A program made the translations under genes and the position numbers. Positions 49,200 to 58,552 of a stretch of 64,000 nucleotides of DNA are shown here, piece by piece (position 1 is the first letter of the stretch; each line of letters begins with the position of its first letter). The stretch is taken from NCBI GenBank assembly GCA_033439795.1, contig JAUTDP010000010.1:2666001-2730000 (forward strand), read 5' to 3'. The notes under the pieces were generated by a model. It was not told where the DNA came from. It saw only the letters and a list, made by a program, of their open reading frames with translations, and did not search any database. This DNA is from Sordaria brevicollis (taxonomy: Eukaryota > Ascomycota > Sordariomycetes > Sordariales > Sordariaceae).

Positions 49200-50030
49200 A
49201 GATAGTACGCTACGATTATATATTAATTACTAAGGATTAAATAAAATTATTATTAAAAATTAATATTTATTATTATTAATTAGTAAATTAATAAATTAAA
49301 TAATCGGCGCTAAAGTATTTTTTAAAGTTAATTTGCGCGAAGCGTATTATTAGATCCGAATTAAAGAAGGGGATTAGTAAAAAACCGTTTTTAAAACGTA
49401 ATACGGTTATTTCGAATATATAATAATATTATTCGGGTTTATAAACGTATTTATTATATTCTAAATATATATATATAAAGTACTTATAAGATTTATCGAC
49501 CGTATTTACGTAATATATTTTAATAATATTTTAATTTATTTGAATTTTAAAGAAGAGTATAATGAATATTTCCGTTTAATTTTCGAATATTTATATATTG
49601 CCTAATTTTTTATAAAAACGTTTAAATACGAATTTTATAAAAATTATATCGATTTCTTCGATTATCGGATTATTATAGAAAGGGTAATAATAAATCCCGA
49701 ACGGGTAAAAGCGGTCTAAGAGTAATTAACGCCTAAATCCTTCTATAATATTTAAATATTCTTAGGATTTACTAATTTTTATTAACGGTTCGTATACTAA
49801 TATTTTTATATAATAAGGCTTATTACTGATTTATTAAAGGGGAGTAAGAATAGGCGGAAATTAAGCGTATTCTATTAAATTAAAGAGGCCGATAAAGTAT
49901 TCTAGGCTTTAAAGGAAGCGTTTATAACGATACCGATTTTTCGTTATTAAGACCCAATTAAAAAGATTAAAATTAAAATAAACGTTTCGTAAAGGGCTAT
50001 TTCGGGAATTTTATCCCAATTTATAAGAAA
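49200..50030 (+). pseudogene. reverse transcriptase and RNase H remnant
   Basis: The segment near 49515-49545 reads I-Y-F-N-N-I-L-I-Y, a RIP-altered FDD box. The segment at 49981 reads N-V-S-stop-R-A-I-S-G-I-L-S-Q-F, matching the RNase H motif with the catalytic Asp changed to Asn. Confidence 0.8.
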
Positions 50031-50899
50031 TATTTAATACCCTATAGTATTCTTTTTTAAAAAATTAATAAACGTAGAATAATAATAATATATGGGTTAA
50101 TAGGAGTTATTTACTATTGTAATTAATTTAAATTATTAAGTATATTATTTAAAAGGATTTTTGAAGCTATTTATAATATTTATAAATTATAAAGCGTTGG
50201 AAAATATTACGGAATCGCCGGCGAATGATTTATATAGAAAGTTAATTCGCTAGGTCTACTGGTTATTTTAATTCGATTTCGAAATAAAATACCGATTAAG
50301 GAAAACGAATTTAATAGATAATTTATTTAAAAGGCTAAATTATATAAAAGGGGATATAATTTATAGCGATATTTTATTAACCTTCTAAAAGAAATTAGGC
50401 TTTATTTTGGAATTATTAAATATAATTAAAGAGTAATTAAATTCTAAAATTCCGTATTGGTATAAAAAAAAATTTATAATTTATATTTTTATTAAATAAA
50501 TTTAACGAATAATACGGTTTATTATTATTATAAAAAATACTTTATTAATATAGCCGATAAAAAGAGCGTTCCTTTAAATTTTATTATATAAAATCGCGAA
50601 GAAGATAATATACCGAAAAATCCTTTAAGTACCTTTAACGAATTGGGAATTTTATATTATTATAAAGGGATTTTAATTTAAGAATTTAGATTTAATCGAA
50701 TAGGTAGCGATTATTTAATTTAAAGGGACTATAATCGGGGGATATAAATTAAATAATTAAGGGGTTTTTTATTTTAAAGGACGGTTAGTAATCTTTAAAG
50801 AAAAATTATTCCGTAAAGAGATTTTATACTCTTATTATAATAATTTAAAGGCCGATTATATAAATATATTTAAGACCTTAAAATTTATTAAAAGGAAGT

Positions 50900-52075
50900 T
50901 CTATTAAGAAAGTTTTATATAAAACGTTTAGGAATATATTACGAAGTATGAATTATATTAAAGGATTTAAAAACCCCGATATTAATTCTACGGAGATTTC
51001 TAATTTTTATTAATACCCGAATAACTTTTTTAAGAAATTAATATCGATTTTATTACCGGCTTTCCGCCGAATTAAAGGGCCGATGGGAAGATATATAATA
51101 TTATTTTAATAATTATAAACCGATTTACTAAAATAATTTTATTTATACTTATTATTAAAACGTTTAATATAATTTTTATAGCGTCCTTATTATATAAATA
51201 CGTAGAGTACTAATTCGGTTTATTATTGGGAATTATAAGTAATAAGGATAAATTATTTATTAATGAATTTTAGAAAGAATTTACTAAAATACGTAGAATT
51301 TTACGAAGATTATTTATTGTATTTTACTTATAAATAAATAAGTAAACGGAACGTTTATATTAAATTATTAAGAAAATTTTATATATCCGAACTTTAGAAA
51401 GCGATTTTATACTTTAGAATAAGGAATTCCTAAAAATAGAATTCGCGTATAATAATTTTACGTACGTAATTATAAGGGTTTCGCTATTTAAAATTTTATA
51501 CGGTTATTACCTACGTATAGTTAAATATATTAAGGGGCGGAATTTTATTAAAATTTAAAATATAAAGGAGCGATTACGGAAATTAAAAGAAGTTTGTAAA
51601 ATAATATAATATTATTAAAATTAAACGATAAAAATATAGAAGAAGGGGTATAATAAAAAATATACGCTAATTGAATTTTAATTAGGTAACGTTATAGGCC
51701 TATTAATTAAGAATTTCCGGTTTAAAAATAAGAAGTTAATATTTATGTATATTAAAATTAAAATATTAAAGAAAATTAACTCCTAAGCGTATTAAATAAT
51801 TTTATTAATATAATATAGCCGAATATATAACGTTTTTTTAATTAGCCTATTAGAATTTTAAAAGAGTAAAAAAGATGGAAACTACGAAATATTATTACTA
51901 GAATTATATAATAAATAAGAAGAGTAAGAAATTAAAAAAATTGTAAATTATTAAAAAATAGGTATAAATTAAAGGTTTTTAATTAAATAAGTAAAGTAAC
52001 TTGTAGAATATAATATTTAGGAACTTAAAGAGTATTTCGAAAATACGTAAAAAGCGCTTTCTAAATATTAGAAAG
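50900..52075 (+). pseudogene. integrase and chromodomain remnant
   Basis: Zinc-binding-domain and core traces (E-Y-I-T-K-Y-E-L, I-N-I-D-F-I-T-G-F-P-P) are visible with RIP stops. About 0.9 kb further on, an aromatic chromodomain signature ending N-T-W-E-P-E-E can be recognised once C-to-T changes are reversed. Confidence 0.75.
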
Positions 52076-52419
52076 TTAGGTAGAAGTATTATAAGAAATA
52101 GGATAATTAATATAAATAATATAATAAAAATCTATTATTCTATAATTATAAAGAATAATAAGCGCCGAATATAATGCGAAATATTATATATAAAATTTAA
52201 TAGGCGAATAATTATTATATACCCCGACGGGGACGGGAATTAAGAATTTATTTATTAATAAGAAAAAAAATATTATTATTGGCGAAAAATTTATATAGTA
52301 GAATAAATTAAAGGTAGTTTATATTAGAAATAAAATATTTAGGGACCGGTAATTTAGTTTTAAATATTTTAATATAATATTAATTAGGAAGTGGCCGCGC
52401 CGAACCGCGAATTAAAATT

Positions 52420-52820
52420 ATAAAGAATTTAAAGAATCCGAATATTAAAACCGGAAGAAGAGCCTCTTTAATATTTCTATTAAACCGGGAATTCTCCGTC
52501 CGATAAAGATAAATAATTAAATTAAAAGGATTTAGAACGGCTAGTAAATTTTTTATTAGGATTATAAAAAATCTAATATATTAAGGGGAAAACCGCTTTA
52601 ATACTTCTTATTAAATTAAAGATTCTCCGTTTAATAAGGATAAAATAATTAAATTAAGAGAATTTAAATTAATTAATAAATTCCTTATTAGGATTATAAA
52701 GAATTTAATATATTAAGAGGAAAATTATTCTAATATTTCCTATTAAATTAAGGATTTTCCGTTCGATAAGGATAAAATAATTAAATTAGGAAAATTTAAA
52801 ACCAATCGGTAAATTCCTCT
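52420..52820 (+). repeat. ~131-bp tandem repeat, about three copies
   Basis: The segment ATTCTCCGT...GATAA..AATAATTAAATTA recurs at 52491, 52622 and 52754, a period of 131-132 bp. Copies differ mainly by transition-type changes. The array lies between the pol remnant and the 3' LTR. Confidence 0.8.
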
Positions 52821-53797
52821 TTAATATTTATTTGTAAGTGGCGTTAAGGGTTATTAGCTTTAAGGTAATTATAATAGCTTAAGCCGTAGAAAGGTTTATA
52901 GTTAATTAATAAGTATAAATATTAATAAAATTCTTTAAATTAGGGAAATATAGTAAATTATTAACTATATAGAATAAATAATCGTTAATCGACGATATAG
53001 TTTAGAATATTTCCGGCTTTTAAAAATAATTAATATATATTAAAATTTTATTAACCTAATTAATTAATTAAAATTAATAAGTTTTTCCTTATATTTTAGG
53101 GATTATAAAGGTTTAATTCTAAGAAGAAGAAAAGTAATTTAAATTAAATTTTAAAACCAATTTTAAATAAAGCTTCAATTTTAATTCGGGATAGAATTTC
53201 TATTCTATTTCGGAATTCCTTCGAAATCTTTAATTATTTAAAGTAAAACGCTTCCTATTTAGGGAAAGGATATAAAGGAAAAAAAATATTAAAATAGTAA
53301 ATAAGGCGTATAATGCGCGGAAATTGAACCGTTTTAGAATTAACTTCCGGAAACCCGGTAATAGCCTTAGAGGGCGAATATTAGCCGCGGAGCCGATTAA
53401 TTACCGTAATACTACGGCTAATAAGTATAGAAATATTAATATAATATAAATAGCCGGGATAAGCGGAGATTATACTTCGTTTAATACGTCGATATAAATA
53501 TTATTAATTAATTTTTAAATCTTTTAATAAGACCGTTTAGCGTAGAAACGTTACTTTTATAAATACTATAGTAATTATTATATAATAATATAATTTAGGG
53601 ATTAAATTAGCCGGGGGGGGGAGTAATGTTAACGTATAAAATAAGAATAAATAATTAAACGGTATAATAAAACCGAAGCGTAATATAATATACGAGCGGA
53701 AAATAGAATTTTTTAAAATAGGAAATAAAATTTTCTACGGATTATAATAATTAATATTAAAATTATAAAGGATTGTAGTTTTTAGGGGGGGGATAAT

Positions 53798-54083
53798 TGT
53801 AAGGGTATTATTAAGAAGGCTTAGGAGGACCCGTATAATTAGGGTATAGTGGTCTAGGACGACGGATAAAATAGCGGATAAAATAAGGATAGTAGGATAT
53901 AATATAGAAGAAAGGATTTCGGAGCCCGGGCGCCGACCGTTCCGGACCTATAGGGAAGCGTATAAGTATAAAAGAGGATAGCTCCTAGCCAGAAATTTAT
54001 ATCTAATTAGGCTAAAGTCTTTCTCCCGGAATAGACTTACCTTGTACGACCTGCTCTCACCCTCTCGTACCTATGACTTTACA
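53798..54083 (+). repeat. 3' LTR
   Basis: It starts TGTAAGGG and ends CTTTACA, followed by GATTT. A TATAAAAG box lies inside at about 53968. The last 100 bp retain more C and G than the matching part of the 5' LTR. Confidence 0.92.
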
Positions 54084-54739
54084 GATTTATTATTCCGTAG
54101 AAAATCGCTATACCTTTATTAATTTAACTTTAATTAATTCAAATTATAAATAATCGCGCTTCTATTATACAAACTATATATTATTAATATTATTTAAAAG
54201 AGGTATACAACAAACCTATAATTTATTCGCGGTATTAATTAATAGATTTTTATTAATAAAAGACTTAAATTCGATTAATTAATACGTATATACTTCGATA
54301 ATATTATCTTCCACGGCGGTAAAACTTATTAATCGATTACAATTCCGCGCGCTTATAACTAGTACGCTACGTTCCTCCAATAATATATAATATTTCTAAA
54401 TTTAACTCTTACTATATTTGAACCGTTCAATAATATTACGGAAATTCGGTTCTTTAGTATTAAACGACGTTCGTAAAAATTACTAATTACAGTATCGCAT
54501 TCTTACCTCGAAGAGCTAGCGGACGGCGCGTACGGAGACGGGTTCTTTAAAAGGCGCTATATCGACCAAAATAATAAAAATAATAGATATATAATATTTA
54601 AAATAATTAAAATCGAAAATAATATAGAAAAATTAATTACGAAACGTTAATAGTATACTCCGTTACGGAATGAATTCGAAAATTGTTTGGAAGTTTGTAT
54701 TTTAGTACGGTTCGCTAACAAAATGAAATTCAAATATAT

Positions 54740-54843
54740 GCCAAGACTATCCGGTAATTTCCCGCTATCCGGGATTTTTTTTCCCTACTCTCTGCGGGAG
54801 AGTAGGTGTAGTTTTTTACGCCTTGGCAACTCACACCCACGGG
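54740..54843 (-). repeat. right terminal inverted repeat of the large element
   Basis: The reverse complement repeats the left arm, including the 9-bp hairpin (here CCTACTCTC/GAGAGTAGG) and two GGATA motifs in place of GGACA. Confidence 0.85.
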
Positions 54844-54845
54844 TA

Positions 54846-56153
54846 ACAATTGTTCTACCTTTTACAACATCGAGGCCACTATTATCCCTTTTTGCAACAA
54901 AGGAGCCAACGTGCATGTAGCACAAACGGTGGGTTTTCATCTCAGCTCCCTTGGTTGTTGGTGATGCTGGTCTCAAAGGTATCCTTCTCGAGGTTTGTCT
55001 TCGGAATGTCTTCACCGGCACCGAACATGCGGCGGCAAAGGACATGCTTCCATGGTGAGTTCTGAGTGGTTCTTTTCCCCGTAGCGTCCTGTTGGTCAAT
55101 TGCGCTGGAGCCATTCCTTTTAGCGCGTGTATATTAAGTGGGGCTTCTTTTCGATGAAGAACATGGCCATGTAGAGAGAACCTTCTTCGAGGGTCTTTTC
55201 TTGCCATTGAAGGGAATGTTTGTCTTTTTGAAGGACAATCATGGAGAACTCGGACGATCACGTTGGTGTTTGTGCGGTGAATACTATAATCAAAGGCTGG
55301 GCTGGTCTCTTGTCAATCACCACCGTGTCCTCGAGAATGTCAAGTGTTATTATTGTTCCGAGATCTCGATCTTCCGTCTGATGGATCCGGCTCAAATAAC
55401 CATTCTAGCCACGGAGCTTTGCCGGCTTCCGAGTATGGAATAGCCATTCATAAGAACATCCGAGTCAATATCAATGGCCAGTTCCTTCATTGGCGATAAC
55501 CTCAAAACAGACATGGTGGCTCTTGTTGACGGTGGCTCTGAATCGGGCAGGTCAACTCTTCAAGATCCACACATGTAAGCCTGCGGATAGTGCCTCGAAC
55601 GCTCGAAGTGCTGCAGACTCAGAGCCGGTTGAACCACCCTCAGCGCCAGCTCTTCACTCTTCACCTAGAACTCCTCGCTGGTCAACCAAAACATCGAAAC
55701 CGTGGCATTTCCTCTCTTCAACTATTTAGCCTCATCTCGTCTCCGATACTCAGAGCCTATATGTATGTTTATGATGGACCACCCGGTGATGTGAAGGTAG
55801 GATCCGCACGGCAGAGGCTCCCGACATGGCGCCATTCTTCCCGGATCCCGGTCACTGACAGGCCGTAACTGGGGCGGGACCACATTTTTTTCATGTCTTG
55901 GCATCAAATTACTCCGCGCACGTCAACGGCGCCGCGCCCGTTATCGAAATCGCGAATTCGACCCCTCCATCCATCTTCCGTGCCTGACTGACGCCCGTTC
56001 CTCCCATTGTCAGCGCCGACCGAAGTCCGTCCCGTCGTCGCAATCCGTCAAACTCCCCGGCCTCTCGACCGTCCGACCGCCGTCCCGATCCTGTAACTTT
56101 CCTTCCAAGCCGGACCCCGACCTCGACCCGACTTCGAGCCCGTCGCCGCCACG
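54846..56153. other. region between the transposon island and the dehydratase gene
   Basis: Normal base composition resumes at once. No intact gene is seen. Minus-strand fragments between about 54900 and 55470 look coding-like but shift frame and contain stops, so a decayed gene is possible. The last 200 bp are C-rich and act as leader or promoter of the next gene. Confidence 0.5.
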
Positions 56154-57132
56154 ATGTGCCCTCCCCCCTCCACCACTGAGGTCACCACCTCTACCTCTCC
56201 CTCGACCGAGAACAACGACCACCTCGTCACCTCCTCCGACCCCAACCACCCCGCCAACCTAATCCCCTCCCTCTGCGCCAAATTCTGGCACCTGGGGTGG
56301 GTAACCGGCACCGGCGGCGGGTGCTCCATCCGCTCCGACGACCTTGTCTACCTCGCCCCCTCCGGCGTGCAAAAAGAGCTCATGAAGCCTTCCGACATTT
56401 ACGTCCTCTCCCTCTCCTCCCAACCGACCGACCCGGAGGAGCGCAAGCAGCGCGTCTACCTCCGCTCCCCACCCCAATACAAACCATCCCAATGCACCCC
56501 CCTCTTCCTCGCCGCCTTCACCAAGCGCAACGCGGGTTGCTGCATCCACACGCACTCCCACTGGGCCGTTTTGGTTACGCTGATCCTCGAGTCCACTCCC
56601 AGCCTAAACTCCAAGCTGTTTGAGATTAACAACATTGAGCAGATTAAAGGGTTTGGGAAGGGACATGGGAAAGTGGGGAACTTGGGATATCATGACACGC
56701 TCAGGATTCCAGTAATCGAAAATACGGCGCATGAGGAGGATCTCACAGAGTTTCTGGAGGAGGCGATGGATCAGTACCCGGATACGTACGCGGTGCTGGT
56801 GAGGAGACATGGCGTTTATGTGTGGGGGGATAATGTGCATAAGGCGAAGACTATGTGTGAGAGGTATGTTACTTTCTTTTCTGCGGTCCGAGGGAGAGGA
56901 GAGGGCGGTTGTGGGGAGGGAGACGGGGACGGCAGCAGTGGTGAAAGTGGTGGTGACGGTGGTGACGGTGGTGACGATGGTGATGTTGAACGTGGAATGG
57001 CATCGTCAAAGCAAAAGCTAACCTTTCACTCTGCACAGCTTGGACTACCTCTTCCAACTCGCCGTCGAGATGAAGCAGCTCGGTCTGCCGTGGATTACCG
57101 ATATCGAGCCTACGCTTCCTACGAGGAAGTAA
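56154..57132 (+). CDS. mde1: methylthioribulose-1-phosphate dehydratase (methionine salvage)
   Basis: Exons 56154-56863 and 57039-57132 give 267 residues. The 175-nt intron has GTATGT, a GCTAAC branch and GCACAG; the join reads [21 protein letters not shown], as expected for the family. It is a class II aldolase/adducin fold enzyme: [15 protein letters not shown] (phosphate-binding loop), [14 protein letters not shown], the zinc ligands in [10 protein letters not shown] and the later His in RRHGVYVWG. It removes water from 5-methylthioribulose-1-phosphate in the cytosol to give the diketo intermediate of methionine salvage. Without splicing the frame would run on to 57362 with a meaningless tail, and the intron is a Gly/Asp-type GGTGAC repeat. 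Confidence 0.95.
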
Positions 57133-57802
57133 GCGAGTCCAACGAGGAGGAAATAAGTCATTGGGAAGGAGCGGACCAACAAAATAGTGATACCACCAAA
57201 ACAAAAACACTCGATCAAAATCATACCCGAGCCAAGTTTCAGTTTTCGTCAACTTCTCAAAGTGATCAAAAACCGCCGGTAAGTACTACCTGGAGAGGAA
57301 ACCGCAGGCGAGCCCACTCGTCTGAGGAGGGAACAAGAAGAAAATATGATACCACAACATGACCAAAACACTCGAACAACTATACTCGTCAGGTCTACGA
57401 AATCGACCGTTCTGACTAGGAGGAACCACTCGTAGACCTGACGAGTGCTGAAGTTTGGCTCAGACGTGCTCAAGAGGTGATGCAAAAATCGGCTGGTCAT
57501 TACAACAACTTCAGCCCAGAGTTCAAATGGGTTTGAAAGGTGATGTTCAAAAACCGCTGGTCATTACTACCATACGCCCCTACTACCACAACTTTTCAGT
57601 TATCCAAAAAGGTATCAAACAAACCCCGTCCAACCGCCTGAGAAGCATTAAGTCCATCAATCCAAAAGCCATGCAAAACCATTACCCATAACCATAACCC
57701 ATCCGCTCATATCATGTCCGTAGCCATCAAATCATACATCCAAAGCCATCACTCATCCCAACCGCCCCTCCCATCCACCCTCCCATCATCACCCACACTC
57801 AC
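57133..57802. other. convergent intergenic region with hairpin and short repeats
   Basis: It lies between the 3' ends of the dehydratase (plus) and the GPI-protein gene (minus). It contains a perfect 17-bp inverted repeat (57384-57446) and three imperfect copies of a ~33-bp segment. No gene is seen. Confidence 0.6.
57384..57446. repeat. 17-bp perfect inverted repeat (hairpin) downstream of mde1
   Basis: ACTCGTCAGGTCTACGA (57384-57400) is followed after 29 nt by its exact reverse complement (57430-57446). In RNA it would form a strong stem in the 3' region of the dehydratase transcript. Confidence 0.85.
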
Positions 57803-58552
57803 TCAAAGCATAGCAGCCACCCCCAACAAAAACGCACCAAACCCTCCAACCATCTTACCCGCCGCGGCGCCCTCACTACTACTGCTCACAACCGTCGACG
57901 TAGAAGTAACCACGGAATCATCATCCCCATTGTCATCACCGCTCTCCGAGGGCTCGGCGCTAGGCGTGCTCGTGCTGGTAACAGTAGTCGTGAAGCTGCC
58001 GCTGGTAACGGTGCTGACGATAACGACGTTGGTGCGGGTAACCCCCGTTGTGGTGGTGGGGGCAGCACCAGTACCGCCGGTGTTGCCGTTGGTGGGAGCG
58101 GCAACGGCACCACCGGCACCCGTAGTGGCAGTGAAAAAGTGCTGGCCGATGCAGTCCTGGACGCAGTCGGAGTACTTGGCGTTGTCGGCTTCGGTGCCTT
58201 GGCCCTTGGGGCAGGCGGAGACGCATTCGTTTGTGTCGTTGGCCTGTTGCGTTGGGTGAATTGTTAGTATATGCCTGGCTGGATGGGAGACTGAAGAGCG
58301 GAAGTGTAGAGTGAAGAGAATGTGAAGACAAGGTGAGGAAAGTAGACAAGGAGAACATACATCATCCTCAGAAGGGTTAGGAACGGCAATGCACTTGCTC
58401 GTGCAAGAAACATCACCCTCGTCGCAAGCCTCGATGCACTTGACGATGGCGGCCTGCTCAGAGCTCAAAGGGGCCGAAGCAGAGCTGGTGGTGGACTGGG
58501 CGTTCGCGGCGAGGGCGAAGAGGCCGGTGAGGACGAGAGGCGTGAAGCGCAT
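57803..58552 (-). CDS. GPI-anchored cysteine- and Ser/Thr-rich cell-wall protein
   Basis: Exons 58552-58361 and 58243-57803 give 210 residues. The 117-nt intron has GTATGT, an ACTAAC branch and AACAG. The ATG at 58552 starts a clear signal peptide (MRFTPLVLTGLFALAANAQ); the frame is open upstream only from TTG. An N-terminal domain with eight Cys (CIEACDEGDVSCTSKC; ECVSACPKGQG...DCVQDCI) is followed by a Thr/Ser/Gly stalk and a hydrophobic GPI signal (AAAGKMVGGFGAFLLGVAAML). It is likely attached to the outer membrane face or wall and O-mannosylated. The intron length is a multiple of three and free of stops, so an unspliced form would encode 39 extra residues. Confidence 0.88.
   Translation of the reverse strand: MRFTPLVLTGLFALAANAQSTTSSASAPLSSEQAAIVKCIEACDEGDVSCTSKCIAVPNPSEDDVCSPCLLSSPCLHILFTLHFRSSVSHPARHILTIHPTQQANDTNECVSACPKGQGTEADNAKYSDCVQDCIGQHFFTATTGAGGAVAAPTNGNTGGTGAAPTTTTGVTRTNVVIVSTVTSGSFTTTVTSTSTPSAEPSESGDDNGDDDSVVTSTSTVVSSSSEGAAAGKMVGGFGAFLLGVAAML

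Larger units (their letters stand above)
46292..54083 (+). mobile_element. RIP-mutated Ty3/Gypsy chromovirus, full length
   Basis: Two 286-bp LTRs (46292-46577, 53798-54083) flank 7.2 kb, with a perfect 5-bp target duplication GATTT at 46287-46291 and 54084-54088. A G-rich polypurine tract (about 53784-53793) sits just before the 3' LTR. Coding remnants run in plus-strand order: a CCHC zinc-knuckle trace (about 48177-48230), reverse transcriptase with a mutated YFDDILIY (D codons now AAT, about 49515-49545), an RNase H motif (about 49981-50025), integrase HHCC and core (about 50900-51150, DFITGFPP) and a chromodomain trace (about 51970-52050, TWEPEE recognisable after reversing C-to-T changes). 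This order is typical of chromoviruses. All frames carry many stops, so the copy is dead. Confidence 0.92.
43958..54843. mobile_element. TIR DNA element (~3.1 kb) split by an LTR retrotransposon, RIP-mutated
   Basis: Terminal inverted repeats of about 106 bp (43958-44063 and about 54740-54843) begin CCCGTGGGTGTGAGTTGCC and are flanked by TA on both sides (43956-43957 and 54844-54845). Each arm carries a 9-bp hairpin (left 43995-44017, CCCACTCTC/GAGAGTGGG, loop CCGTA), then two GGACA motifs. Removing the retrotransposon and one copy of its target duplication leaves 3089 bp, large enough for an autonomous transposase. The interior is so altered by RIP (CpA/TpG nearly absent, TpA abundant, stops in all frames) that I could not identify the transposase. 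TA targets fit Tc1/mariner/pogo-type elements, but class assignment is inference. Confidence 0.8.

Noticed and set aside
52420..52820. CRISPR-like regular repeats
   Set aside because: The copies are contiguous 131-bp tandem units without unique spacers, inside a eukaryotic retrotransposon.
56864..57362. Longer dehydratase reading through the intron to 57362
   Set aside because: The read-through tail is low-complexity, while splicing at GTATGT/GCACAG restores the conserved C-terminal helix.
57714..58259. 181-codon plus-strand frame
   Set aside because: It is the antisense of the GPI-protein gene; its Thr/Val/Pro repeats mirror the Ser/Thr stalk.
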